This document shows, piece by piece, positions 48,656 through 57,762 of a DNA stretch of 64,000 nucleotides. The translations under genes and the position numbers were made by a program. Source of the DNA: Candidatus Gastranaerophilales bacterium (GTDB lineage Bacteria > Cyanobacteriota > Vampirovibrionia > Gastranaerophilales > Gastranaerophilaceae). The notes below the pieces were generated by a model that was given only the letters and a program-made list of their open reading frames with translations, had not been told where the DNA came from and did no database searches. The DNA is taken from NCBI GenBank assembly GCA_944323135.1, contig CALURI010000009.1, positions 33,456-97,455 of the forward strand, written 5' to 3'. Each line of letters opens with the position of its first letter. Positions within the stretch are counted from its first letter, which is position 1.

Positions 48656-50929
48656 ATGCAAAAATCAAATGTAGAGTTAGAAAACGAGCTATTTAAAAGC
48701 GTTTATGACAAGACTCCGGATTATATTAAAAATCTTAATTTAATGGATTTTTCAAATGAAGGAGAATTCACGTTTACACTAAAAAAAGAACATCTAAAAC
48801 CTTACGATAAAAATAAAAACCCTGAAGGTTTAAATCTTAATGAATGGTTTGCAAATTACGCAAAAGAAGCAAAAGTATCAACTGCAGGGATAAGGGGGCC
48901 TCAAAATATCTTGTACCCTCAAGATACACGATTTCCTATTAATCTTGTAGGGATAGTACTTGCAACTCTTGCCAAAGCACTTGTCGCAAATGAAAAATAC
49001 AAAGGAAAAGAAATAGTAAAAGTTGCAGGAAGAGAAGTAAGATATAATTCAGAACTTTTCCTCGATGCTATTGCAAGAATACAAGCCGCAAACGGGATAA
49101 GAACTTTAGTTCCAAAAGACAGAAAAACTATACCAATATGGCTTGCATCATTTTTAGCATTTAAACTTGATTTACTTGGCGGTGAATATATTACATCAAG
49201 TCATGGTATATCAGTTAAAAATGCAACAAAAGACCTTAATTGTCAGGGCAGTCAATATCTTCCCGAAGAATCAATGGAATTTGTAAATAAAATACAGGAA
49301 ATTTTTGATGAAACTAACAAAAAAGGAACATACAAAATTAAAATATCAGCCAAAAATAATCCGTTAATTGATGAAAAAGTTCTTGGCAGTATTGATGATG
49401 GGGTAGACTTATACGTTGAATACCTGAAAGCTGGTGTCGCACAAAAAATTAATCTTGATTTAATCGAAAAAATTAAAGATAAAATTGTTATAGAAAATGT
49501 CGGCGGTTCCGCATACAGAACTTTAAGCAGAGTATTACAAAAACTCGGCATTTCTGATAAATTTGAATGGTTTAATATTGAAGAAGATCCTTTTTTCCAT
49601 TCAATAGGCAAATACAATCACACACCTAAAGGAGAAAAAGCATTTTATGATTATTCGGTAGATGCAACAGTTACTGCAAAAAAGCAAGATGGAGAAAAAT
49701 TCTTTCCAGTAATTGAAACTCTTCATTATGAACAAAAACTTACAAGCATGCCTGTCGGAACAACAGTTTTAATAACAGACCCCGACCATGACAGACTTAC
49801 AATTGCTCAGACAGAATATGCTTGCACAATTCCTGAACTTGAAAAAGCAGGTATTGATTATATTAGATTAAATGAAGATTTAATTCTTACAATTTTCACT
49901 GCGAATCAAGCATTTTTAATGCTTATGGATTTCTGGGCAAAGCAGCTAAAGTCTAAAGGATTATGGGAAAAACACCCAAGATTTATGATAAAAACAACAG
50001 CTTCAGCTATTTCTTGGGATGAATGGGCAAAAAATCAAGGCATAAAAGTTGTTAATGTTCCAGTTGGTTTTAAAGAAATTGCCAATATAATGAAAAAAGT
50101 TGAATTAAAACTAAAAAAAGCAAGAGCAGGAGAAGTTGTAATAGATGACGTATTTGGAAATGCAATTAATCTTGGAATAAACCCCAGATTACTTTTTGCC
50201 GGAGAAGAATCAGGCGGAATGATTATGGGCAGTGAAGAACTCATAACCTCAAATTCCGGAAGATTTGCAATTGCAATGAGAGAAAAAAGTGCAACAGAAG
50301 CAATTATCGTAGCATCAGCACTTATTTCTAAATTACAAAAGAAGCAGCAGTCACTATCTGAATATCTTGTTGAAATTTTTGATGAAAACAATATAGTAGG
50401 ACGTTTTGATACACGTGTTGACATTGCATATTATAATGAATCTGAACCTGATATAAATAAATTAAAAGCAGATAAAATAGCAGGTGAAGCAAAAAGAACA
50501 AAAAATGATTTATTCTACCTATCAATAGCAATGGCTGTTAAAGAAGGCAAAATGACACTTGAAGATGCAAAAGATGTTCTAAATGATGCTTTCAAAAGCC
50601 TTATATTTGATAATTTAAAATCAATCAAATTTGTAGGTGACGGCACATATCTTGAATTTACTGATAAATATATAGAAATCAGGCCATCAGGAACAGATGC
50701 AAAAACAAAGGCATATGGCGGAGGATCTGATAAAGCGGTAATCGAAACTTATGCAAATAATCTCGGATATTACTCAGGAGAAAGAACAGAAACCCATAAG
50801 AAATTTATAGATGACAAGTTCTATAATGAAACAAAAGATAAAGCAATGGATTACTATTTAAAATTTGTAGATAAAGATGCAAATAACGAACCGTTTGAAA
50901 TTCCTGAATATAAATTCTTAAATAAATAA
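48656..50929 (+). CDS. Large divergent alpha-D-phosphohexomutase (PGM/PMM superfamily)
   Basis: A 757-residue cytosolic protein, well above the 450-580 typical of the family. The motifs of the superfamily are visible but altered. TAGIRGPQN resembles the N-terminal TSG-RG region. The active-site Ser loop reads ITSSHGISVKNA around Ser181-Ser182 instead of TASHNP. The metal-binding loop is TDPDHDRLTIA, the sugar-binding loop is GEESGGMIMGS and the phosphate-binding loop is EIRPSGTDAKTKAYG. A phospho-Ser mechanism on a hexose or hexosamine phosphate is probable, but the substrate is not known. Promoter and terminator show it is a single-gene unit. Confidence 0.85.
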   Translation: MQKSNVELENELFKSVYDKTPDYIKNLNLMDFSNEGEFTFTLKKEHLKPYDKNKNPEGLNLNEWFANYAKEAKVSTAGIRGPQNILYPQDTRFPINLVGIVLATLAKALVANEKYKGKEIVKVAGREVRYNSELFLDAIARIQAANGIRTLVPKDRKTIPIWLASFLAFKLDLLGGEYITSSHGISVKNATKDLNCQGSQYLPEESMEFVNKIQEIFDETNKKGTYKIKISAKNNPLIDEKVLGSIDDGVDLYVEYLKAGVAQKINLDLIEKIKDKIVIENVGGSAYRTLSRVLQKLGISDKFEWFNIEEDPFFHSIGKYNHTPKGEKAFYDYSVDATVTAKKQDGEKFFPVIETLHYEQKLTSMPVGTTVLITDPDHDRLTIAQTEYACTIPELEKAGIDYIRLNEDLILTIFTANQAFLMLMDFWAKQLKSKGLWEKHPRFMIKTTASAISWDEWAKNQGIKVVNVPVGFKEIANIMKKVELKLKKARAGEVVIDDVFGNAINLGINPRLLFAGEESGGMIMGSEELITSNSGRFAIAMREKSATEAIIVASALISKLQKKQQSLSEYLVEIFDENNIVGRFDTRVDIAYYNESEPDINKLKADKIAGEAKRTKNDLFYLSIAMAVKEGKMTLEDAKDVLNDAFKSLIFDNLKSIKFVGDGTYLEFTDKYIEIRPSGTDAKTKAYGGGSDKAVIETYANNLGYYSGERTETHKKFIDDKFYNETKDKAMDYYLKFVDKDANNEPFEIPEYKFLNK

Positions 50930-50939
50930 ATAAAATAAT

Positions 50940-50970
50940 AAAAAGACCGGATTTATAACCGGTCTTTTTA
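50940..50970. terminator. Bidirectional terminator
   Basis: AAAAAGACCGG pairs with CCGGTCTTTTT around ATTTATAA, between the mutase gene and the convergent SulP gene. Confidence 0.85.
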
Positions 50971-50982
50971 TATCTATATATT

Positions 50983-52614
50983 TTATTTTCTAAAATACTT
51001 TTTCTTAACCCTATCTTTAAAAGATGATTTTGCGAATTCAATTGCCTCAACTTCAGAAAAATATATCCCGTCTTTTTCTATTTGTTCTGTTATTTTATAT
51101 TGCTTTAACTGTTCTAAAACATTCTCGTTATTTATAACCATTAATATTTTTATATGCTGAGATTTTAAACGCAAAATTATATCTTCCAAAGCAAAAATTG
51201 CTGAAATATCAAGTAAATCTTCACTATCATAGACAAGTATCAAATATCTTGTTCCTAAAAATTCATCAAATTGAGAAATTAATTGAGTAGCCGAACCAAA
51301 GAAAAATGAACCGTTTATATGCACTACTCTTATTTTGTGTCTGTAATCCTTTTCCAATACTTTTTCAAGCTTGATTATATCTTTATCATAAACGACTTTA
51401 TTAACAAGCTTTGCCTTATCTGCCATTCGTTTTGCGTATAACAAAGCTGCCAGAGTAATTCCCGCCCCGACTGCCACAATTAAGTTATAAAAGACAGTCA
51501 GCAAAAATACAAGAATTAACACATACAAATCATCTTTAGGAGCAAGCTTTATAACCTTTAAAAATTTTGTATCAATAATATCATAACCAATTTTTATCAA
51601 AATTCCTGCAAGAACAGCAAGAGGAATTTCTGCAACAAAGCCTGAGAATTTATAAATTAATAAAACCAAAACCAAAGATGTAACAACAGCAGCAATCTTT
51701 GTAGAAGCACCAGTTTTTAAAGCCGCAACAGTTCTCATAGTTGCGGCAGATCCAGGCAAAGTGCCGGTCAAGGCACAGCATATATTTCCCACACCTTGAG
51801 CAGAAAGCAATCTTTTAGGCGGAAGCTGAACTTTTGTAATAGATGTACAAACCAAACCGGTCAATAAACTTTCTGAAGATAAAATTATAGCAAGAGTTAT
51901 AGCATAATGAAAATAAGTAATTAAATCGTGCAAATTAGTTTGCGGGAAATAAAACGCCGGTAAAGATACTGAAATTTCTGAAATCTTAGAAACCTGTAAC
52001 CCCATTTTTATAGAAATAAGAGTACAAATAATTAATGCCAAAATTTGCGACGGCACATATTTATTCCATTTTTTAGGGAATAAAAATACAATTAAAAGAG
52101 TTAATATTCCTATTGCAAATGCTTCATGATTTAAAGAATTTATTGACTTGTAAATAGTTTCCAAACTTTCAATCGTATTTGAACAAGGCGCAAGCCCCAG
52201 CAAAGGATTTAATTGCATTATAATAATAATGACACCAACACCATTCATAAAACCTGATATAACAGGGTACGGAACATATTTCACGACTTCAGGTAATTTT
52301 GTAAGCGATAATAATATTTGTATTACTCCGGCAAGAAATATAATAAAAATAACAGAACCTAAATCCTTATTTAAGGCATGCATTATTGATGCGACAACAA
52401 TTGCCACAGGTCCTGTAACTCCGGATATCATAGGGATTTTTGTCCCTAATACACCGGCAACCAGAGATAATATTATAGCGCCCCAAATACCTGCACTTGC
52501 ACCGAATCCTGTTGCAACACCAAAAGCCAAAGCTTGAGGCAAAGTAATAATTGCCGCATTTAAGCCGCCTAATACATCCCCTGCAAAAATTTGTAATTTG
52601 TTTTTTAAATCCAT
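50983..52614 (-). CDS. SulP-family anion transporter with STAS domain
   Basis: A 543-residue protein with about 12 to 14 transmembrane segments and a cytoplasmic STAS domain (about 420-520, with VVHINGSFFFGSATQLISQF). The SLC26/SulP pattern is seen in ALPQALAFGVATGFGASAGI, GVTGPVAIVVA and the sequence around NPLLGLAP. Members carry sulfate, bicarbonate or organic anions; which one is unknown. TTGATT-17-TATAAT ends six bases before ATG on the minus strand, predicting a leaderless transcript that overlaps the metF promoter region. Confidence 0.88.
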   Translation of the reverse strand: MDLKNKLQIFAGDVLGGLNAAIITLPQALAFGVATGFGASAGIWGAIILSLVAGVLGTKIPMISGVTGPVAIVVASIMHALNKDLGSVIFIIFLAGVIQILLSLTKLPEVVKYVPYPVISGFMNGVGVIIIIMQLNPLLGLAPCSNTIESLETIYKSINSLNHEAFAIGILTLLIVFLFPKKWNKYVPSQILALIICTLISIKMGLQVSKISEISVSLPAFYFPQTNLHDLITYFHYAITLAIILSSESLLTGLVCTSITKVQLPPKRLLSAQGVGNICCALTGTLPGSAATMRTVAALKTGASTKIAAVVTSLVLVLLIYKFSGFVAEIPLAVLAGILIKIGYDIIDTKFLKVIKLAPKDDLYVLILVFLLTVFYNLIVAVGAGITLAALLYAKRMADKAKLVNKVVYDKDIIKLEKVLEKDYRHKIRVVHINGSFFFGSATQLISQFDEFLGTRYLILVYDSEDLLDISAIFALEDIILRLKSQHIKILMVINNENVLEQLKQYKITEQIEKDGIYFSEVEAIEFAKSSFKDRVKKKYFRK

Positions 52615-52620
52615 GCGCTT

Positions 52621-52650
52621 ATTATAATTAATCTTTATGCTATAATCAAC
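52621..52650. promoter_or_regulatory. Overlapping divergent leaderless promoters (SulP and metF)
   Basis: For SulP (minus) the -10 TATAAT is the complement of 52621-52626 and the -35 TTGATT is the complement of 52645-52650, spacer 18 by count between the boxes (52627-52644). For metF (plus) an extended -10 TGC-TATAAT has its TATAAT at 52641-52646, six bases before ATG 52653. The metF -10 overlaps the SulP -35, so the two polymerases should exclude each other. Confidence 0.75.
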
Positions 52651-52652
52651 TT

Positions 52653-53501
52653 ATGAAGTTGAACGAAATTTATTCAACAAATGAAACTGTAATTTCTTAT
52701 GAAGTTTTTCCGCCTAAATCAGAGCCTGAAAATCTTTTAAAAGAAATTCAAATACTCGCGAAACATAATCCTGCATTTATCTCTTTAACATACGGCGCCG
52801 GAGGAGGAGAAAACAAATCTTTTTCTCTGATGAAAGAAATTAAAGATAAAAATATTAATATCATGCCGCATTTTACATGTATTACAAGCACAAGAGAAAA
52901 TCTCGAAGAAAATATAAATCAATTCACCAAACTCGGAATTGAAAATATTCTCGCTTTAAGAGGAGACATCCCTCAAGATAAAAGTTTAATGAAACATGAT
53001 TTTCACTATGCTTATGAGCTTGTAATGTTTCTCAAAGAAAAAACAAATTTATCTGCCGGAGTTGCCGGTTATCCCGAAGGTCATATAGAAAGTCCTGATT
53101 TAAAAACAGATATTGAATATCTTAAGAAAAAAGTTGATGCAGGTGCTGATGCAATATTCACTCAATTATTTTTTGAAAACGGATTTTTCTTTGATTACGT
53201 AAACCGTGTAAGAGATGCTAAAATTACAGTTCCGGTTATTGCCGGGATTATGCCTGTTATTAGCGAGAATCAAGTAAATAAGATGATTTCTATGGCAAAT
53301 ATATCAATTCCTAAAAAATTAAAAAACGGACTTGAAAAATATAAAGATAAAGATTTATTAGAATTTGGCATAGATTTTGCAACAGAACAGTGTCTCAATT
53401 TAATTAAAAATAACGTAAAAGGACTTCATTTTTATACATTAAATAAATCTTATTCAACAAACAATATTTTAAATAACCTAAAAAAAGAAAACTTATTATA
53501 A
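52653..53501 (+). CDS. metF: 5,10-methylenetetrahydrofolate reductase
   Basis: MetF reduces methylene-THF to methyl-THF for methionine synthesis, using FAD. The 282-residue length fits bacterial MetF. SYEVFPPKSEPENLLKEI opens the TIM barrel. The phrases FISLTYGAGG, MPHFTCITSTRENLEENI, ILALRGDIPQD and AGVAGYPEGHIESPDL mark the flavin and folate sites, and DAIFTQLFFENGFFFDYV follows. TATAAT ends six bases before ATG and no Shine-Dalgarno is present. The deoC gene follows after 20 bases with its own GGAGG. Confidence 0.95.
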   Translation: MKLNEIYSTNETVISYEVFPPKSEPENLLKEIQILAKHNPAFISLTYGAGGGENKSFSLMKEIKDKNINIMPHFTCITSTRENLEENINQFTKLGIENILALRGDIPQDKSLMKHDFHYAYELVMFLKEKTNLSAGVAGYPEGHIESPDLKTDIEYLKKKVDAGADAIFTQLFFENGFFFDYVNRVRDAKITVPVIAGIMPVISENQVNKMISMANISIPKKLKNGLEKYKDKDLLEFGIDFATEQCLNLIKNNVKGLHFYTLNKSYSTNNILNNLKKENLL

Positions 53502-53521
53502 TAAAATACCTTGGAGGACTT

Positions 53522-54172
53522 ATGCAAATAAACGAACATATTGAACACACACTTTTAAAGCAAGATGCAAAATTTGAAGATTTTATAAAATTGTTTGAAG
53601 AAGCAAAAAAATATAAATTTTTAGGAGTATGCGTAAATCCTTTATACGTTAAGCTTGCTAAAGACAACTTAAAAGATTCCAATGTAAAAGTAGTAACAGT
53701 AATAGGTTTTCCTCTGGGAGCCAACAAGACGGAAGTTAAAGCATTTGAAACAGAAAAAGCAATTGATGACGGTGCTGACGAAATTGATATGGTTATAAAT
53801 GTTTCAAAATTAAAAGACAAAAATTACGATTTTATCATAAATGATATAAAAACAGTTAAAGCAGCCTGCAAAGACAAACCTCTAAAAGTCATATTAGAAA
53901 CAGATTTATTAACAAAAGATGAAATAAAAAAAGCTTGCGAATTATGCATTGAAGCAAAAGCTGATTTTGTAAAAACGTCAACAGGTTTTGTAAAAAACGG
54001 GGTCGGAGCAAAAGCGGAAGATGTAAAACTTATGTTTGAAACAGTATCTCCATACGGACTAAAAGTAAAAGCATCAGGAGGCATAAGAGATAAAGAAACA
54101 GCTTTAAAAATGCTTGATTCAGGCGCTGAAAGACTAGGCACAAGTTCAGGCGTAAAAATTATCTCCGGTTAA
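53522..54172 (+). CDS. deoC: Deoxyribose-phosphate aldolase
   Basis: DeoC splits 2-deoxyribose 5-phosphate into glyceraldehyde 3-phosphate and acetaldehyde. The 216-residue TIM barrel has the Schiff-base Lys in DFVKTSTGF, the second active Lys in LKVKASGGIR, and VVTVIGFPLGANKTEVKAFE near the start. The tail ERLGTSSGVKII binds phosphate. Length and motifs are normal. TTGGAGGAC precedes the ATG. It likely shares the metF transcript, although the two pathways are not related. Confidence 0.95.
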   Translation: MQINEHIEHTLLKQDAKFEDFIKLFEEAKKYKFLGVCVNPLYVKLAKDNLKDSNVKVVTVIGFPLGANKTEVKAFETEKAIDDGADEIDMVINVSKLKDKNYDFIINDIKTVKAACKDKPLKVILETDLLTKDEIKKACELCIEAKADFVKTSTGFVKNGVGAKAEDVKLMFETVSPYGLKVKASGGIRDKETALKMLDSGAERLGTSSGVKIISG

Positions 54173-54253
54173 AGAATTAAAAATTTAACATCAAACACCA
54201 TTAAATAATATCAAATCTTGACCATGCTATAATATTCATTAAAGGAATATAGT

Positions 54254-55330
54254 ATGGGTGATGAAGATAAACAATTTGATGCCACTCCGAGAAAACTGGA
54301 ACAGGCAAGAAAAGAAGGACAAGTTGTTAAATCAAAAGATTTTTCAACTGCTATATCACTGCTTATACTATTTTCTGTAATTTTTGGGCTTGCACCATTT
54401 GTATGGGAACAAATTGTCCAACTTTATACACTTTTATATGAGCAAATTCCAAACGGTCATCTTTCAGATATTGGGCTGACATATATTACAACAATTACAA
54501 TAAAGTGTACAGCCTTAATCATCGGTCCTATACTTTTTGTAGCTTGGTTTGTTGCGATTATGGCAGACTTTATTCAGGTCGGCCCGCTTGTTGCAACAGC
54601 ACCATTAATGCCAAAACTCGATAAATTAAATCCGACAAAATATTTTAAAAATATTATGTCAATAAAGACTCTTTTTGAGCTGTTCAAAAATATTTTAAAA
54701 GTTGTGTTACTTGGTTACATAGGCTGGAGTGTATATATAGAACACATTGAAAATATACTTATGCTGGCAGCAATAGATAACAATTTTGCAGTAATGATAG
54801 AATTCGGTAAACTTGTAACAGATTTTATTTTTAAAGCCTGTATAGCATTCCTTATAATATCAGCGGCAGACTACGGAGTAACAAAATGGAAATTCTTAAA
54901 AGATCAAAAGATGTCTTTTAAAGAAATTAAAGATGAATACAAAAACACTGAAGGAGATCCAAATGTCAAAGCCGCTCTCCGTCAACGCCGTATGCAAATG
55001 TTACAAAGAGGCATGATGGATGCTGTACCTGATGCGGATTTTGTAGTAACAAACCCGACACACATTGCCTGCGCATTAAAATATAAAGCTGAAGAGATGG
55101 CATCCCCTATGCTTATAGCAAAAGGGACAGAGCTTATTGCTAAAAAAATTATTAAAATAGCACGTGAACATGGGGTTCCGGTTATTGAAAACGCACCTGT
55201 TGCCCGTGCATTATATAAAATGGTTGATTTAAACCAGCAAATTCCACCTGAACTATACAAAGCAATAGCAGAAATCTTACTTTTTGTGTACAAATTGAAA
55301 AATACAACAAATAAAGGTACAATAAAGTAA
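54254..55330 (+). CDS. flhB: Flagellar biosynthesis protein FlhB
   Basis: FlhB is the inner-membrane switch of the flagellar type III export apparatus. The 358-residue protein has the conserved start DKQFDATPRKLEQARKEGQV, four transmembrane helices (about 25-215), and a cytoplasmic C-terminal domain with the self-cleaving NPTH (VVTNPTHIACALKYKAEEM) and VPVIENAPVARALY, both typical of FlhB/SctU. No other flagellar gene is in the window. Flagellar origin is preferred over injectisome because a motility-type sigma gene follows. AAAGGAATA precedes ATG and TGC-TATAAT lies at 54225-54233. Confidence 0.93.
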   Translation: MGDEDKQFDATPRKLEQARKEGQVVKSKDFSTAISLLILFSVIFGLAPFVWEQIVQLYTLLYEQIPNGHLSDIGLTYITTITIKCTALIIGPILFVAWFVAIMADFIQVGPLVATAPLMPKLDKLNPTKYFKNIMSIKTLFELFKNILKVVLLGYIGWSVYIEHIENILMLAAIDNNFAVMIEFGKLVTDFIFKACIAFLIISAADYGVTKWKFLKDQKMSFKEIKDEYKNTEGDPNVKAALRQRRMQMLQRGMMDAVPDADFVVTNPTHIACALKYKAEEMASPMLIAKGTELIAKKIIKIAREHGVPVIENAPVARALYKMVDLNQQIPPELYKAIAEILLFVYKLKNTTNKGTIK

Positions 55331-55363
55331 AATCTATGCTATTATTAATTTATAATCATGGTT

Positions 55364-56020
55364 ATGCAAAATAAAAATAAATTACAAGAATATATAGATA
55401 TTGTCCAAAAAGTTGCCAAAGTGGAACACAGAAGGGTTCCACAGCACATGATTGATTACGAGGAATTAGTTTCTATCGGTATTTTGGCAATTCAAGTTTT
55501 AATAAAAAATAAAACACCGGAACAATTAGAAAAATACAATTCTGCTTATATTGCTACTGCAGTAAGATGGGCAATCCGAAACGAACTAAGAATAAGATAT
55601 AAATGGTATTCATTGAAACATAAACCGGATGATGAATATGATAAAGAAGAAGAAGTTGATGGAATGGATATGCAAAAAGAAAAAGTCCGTGAAGCTGTTT
55701 ATGAAACCATTTTATCAATTGACGGCTTAGCAGCTGCTGCAAGTGATAACGATTCTCCATTTGACTTTTTAAAAGATCCTCATGCAATGCCTGATGAAAA
55801 TGCAGAAATTACAGAATTAGGGAGAATGATTAGAGAAGCAATTGCAAAACTTCCCGCAAAAGAAAGAACCGTTGTTGAATACAGATTTTATCGTAATATG
55901 CAGGTAAAAGATATCGCAAGACAAGTTGGGCTGTCTCCGTCAAGAGTCACAAGAATCGTTCAAGCTTCCTTGAATACTGTGAAAGAATATCTGAATTCAA
56001 AAGGACAGTACGGATATTAA
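55364..56020 (+). CDS. RNA polymerase sigma factor, FliA-like or group 3
   Basis: From ATG 55364 the protein has 218 residues. Region 2 includes MIDYEELVSIGILAIQVLI and AVRWAIRNELRIRYKWYSLK, closely like the factor at 16604-17221. Region 4 includes LPAKERTVVEYRFYRN and the helix-turn-helix DIARQVGLSPSRVTRIVQAS. I prefer ATG 55364 to ATG 55358 because TATAAT (55351-55356) would otherwise touch the start. At 55364 it lies seven bases upstream and no Shine-Dalgarno is present, as expected for a leaderless mRNA. It follows flhB by 33 bases, so a motility role is plausible but not shown. Confidence 0.85.
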   Translation: MQNKNKLQEYIDIVQKVAKVEHRRVPQHMIDYEELVSIGILAIQVLIKNKTPEQLEKYNSAYIATAVRWAIRNELRIRYKWYSLKHKPDDEYDKEEEVDGMDMQKEKVREAVYETILSIDGLAAAASDNDSPFDFLKDPHAMPDENAEITELGRMIREAIAKLPAKERTVVEYRFYRNMQVKDIARQVGLSPSRVTRIVQASLNTVKEYLNSKGQYGY

Positions 56021-57687
56021 TCTATTACTTTTATTCTTCCGTCATCTTTAATTTCAATTGGAGAATTTAATTTCTTGATATAATCACAGGTAAGTTTATC
56101 TTTATCAAAATCAAATTTTTCATCAATTTCACCTGTTTTAATTTTATTTGAAATTAAATTATCACCGCCTGATGCAAAAAAGTCGTCAGTTGCAACAGTA
56201 TATATTTTATTTGGATCCGGATTATCCACATCAATCGGGATTTCATTACCAGATTTATCTATGAATGTTGCAGATTTTATAACTCCGCCCCGAGTAACCG
56301 TATATTTTAACCCAGAAGGAATGACAATGCTTGGCTTATTTCCGGGATTAACAAATGATTTTGCACCGTTTTTCAATGCATCGACAATTTCTTTTTCTGT
56401 TAATTTCAGCTTAACCATGTTATTTTTTAACGGAACAACTTCAAACACTTGTCTTGAATCCAACGGTCCAACTTCAAAGAAACCTCTGATATTACCAACA
56501 TTTATCAACGCTAAATCCGTATTAAATTCATTTCTTACTGCGTCCATAATAAAGAAAGCATTCGGATTTGGATCTATTAATCTATTTTTAGTAGGTCCAG
56601 TTGCTGATTTTACTTCACCAAGGTATTCAGGTTTACCTAAAATATGGTCAAATACACCTTTTAAAACTCTATTGCGTTTAAAATTATTAGAAGCAGTAAC
56701 ATTATTTTGAGCTTTAACAATAATACCTTTTTCATCATCCCAAGTAATTTTCAAATCACCAAAATATTCACCGTCTTTACCTGCTTGAGTAATAATAACA
56801 GGCTCATTAGATTTTGAATAAAGAAGATTTTTACCTTCCGTAATACCTTCCAACAAATCGTGTGTATGACCGCCTATTATTACATCAATACCGGCAGTTT
56901 CCTGAGCTAATCTTTTATCTTTCTCTAAACCGCAATGGGATAATACAATAACTTTGTTTATATTCTGTTTTTTATATTCATCAATTACAGCCTGAATATC
57001 TTTTAGTGTTTTTTCAAAATCATCAACACCAATTTGTTTTCTGGATTCATTATCTCTAATTCTTTCATGCAAATCAGGAGGAGCTAAACCTATTATTGCA
57101 TATTTATGCCCGTTTTTTTCTATAACAAAAGATTTTTCAATCACACCATCCAAAGGACTACCTTTAGGAATTTGTAAATTCATACCTAAACTTTTAAATT
57201 TAGCACCTTCTTTACTTTTTGCTATATCAGAAGGATTAGCATCATACTCGTGGTTACCGTCTGAAATAGCCTCAACACCAAGTCCTTTCATATATTTATT
57301 TGCTGCTTCAACAAGATGTAAATCAGCACCGGCAGAAATATCTCCGGCAGCAAGAACGAGTTTATCTGCATTAGAAGACTTCATTTGAGAATCATAAAAT
57401 TCTTTTGCGCTGTAAATCCTTGCCATATTACCAATACGACCGTGATTATCATTTATATAAAATATATCAGTTTGAGTATAAGTTGGTTTAGAATATTTTG
57501 GTGGTTCTGTTTTGACCTGTGCAGAATATTGTGGGATTTGTAATTTATTTTTGTCAGTTTTTTCAAATGAATCAGACTGTAAAGGAGGATTGTTCATCGG
57601 CTGAAAAGATTGTTGAGATTGAATTGTAGTCATAGATGCTGAAGATTTAAAAGATAATTTCGGTAATATATTTAAATTTATATTCAT
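56017..57687 (-). CDS. 5'-nucleotidase/2',3'-cyclic phosphodiesterase family metallophosphatase
   Basis: A 556-residue protein. After about 70 residues of Gln/Ser/Pro-rich sequence comes the metallophosphatase domain (about 75-320) with FYINDNHGRIGNM, AAGDISAGAD, SDGNHEYDAN (GNHE), VLSHCG and IIGGHTHD, the full dimetal set. The C-terminal 5'-nucleotidase domain (about 355-540) has NVGNIRGFFEVG and VATDDFFASGGDNL. Family members are normally exported, but no signal peptide is visible here. The first 30 residues include LSFKSSASMTTIQ, similar in style to the neighbour at 57763. AAGGTG precedes ATG. Confidence 0.85.
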   Translation of the reverse strand: MNINLNILPKLSFKSSASMTTIQSQQSFQPMNNPPLQSDSFEKTDKNKLQIPQYSAQVKTEPPKYSKPTYTQTDIFYINDNHGRIGNMARIYSAKEFYDSQMKSSNADKLVLAAGDISAGADLHLVEAANKYMKGLGVEAISDGNHEYDANPSDIAKSKEGAKFKSLGMNLQIPKGSPLDGVIEKSFVIEKNGHKYAIIGLAPPDLHERIRDNESRKQIGVDDFEKTLKDIQAVIDEYKKQNINKVIVLSHCGLEKDKRLAQETAGIDVIIGGHTHDLLEGITEGKNLLYSKSNEPVIITQAGKDGEYFGDLKITWDDEKGIIVKAQNNVTASNNFKRNRVLKGVFDHILGKPEYLGEVKSATGPTKNRLIDPNPNAFFIMDAVRNEFNTDLALINVGNIRGFFEVGPLDSRQVFEVVPLKNNMVKLKLTEKEIVDALKNGAKSFVNPGNKPSIVIPSGLKYTVTRGGVIKSATFIDKSGNEIPIDVDNPDPNKIYTVATDDFFASGGDNLISNKIKTGEIDEKFDFDKDKLTCDYIKKLNSPIEIKDDGRIKVID

Positions 57688-57762
57688 ATTTTTTCACCTT
57701 TTTAATTATTAAACATCGTCAATAATTTTTTTGCTAAAATTTGGGCTTAATGTTAACTAACA

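Noticed and set aside
54218..54233. TTGACC followed by TATAAT upstream of flhB as a promoter
   Set aside because: The boxes are only four bases apart, so they cannot act together. The TGC-TATAAT may act alone as an extended -10.
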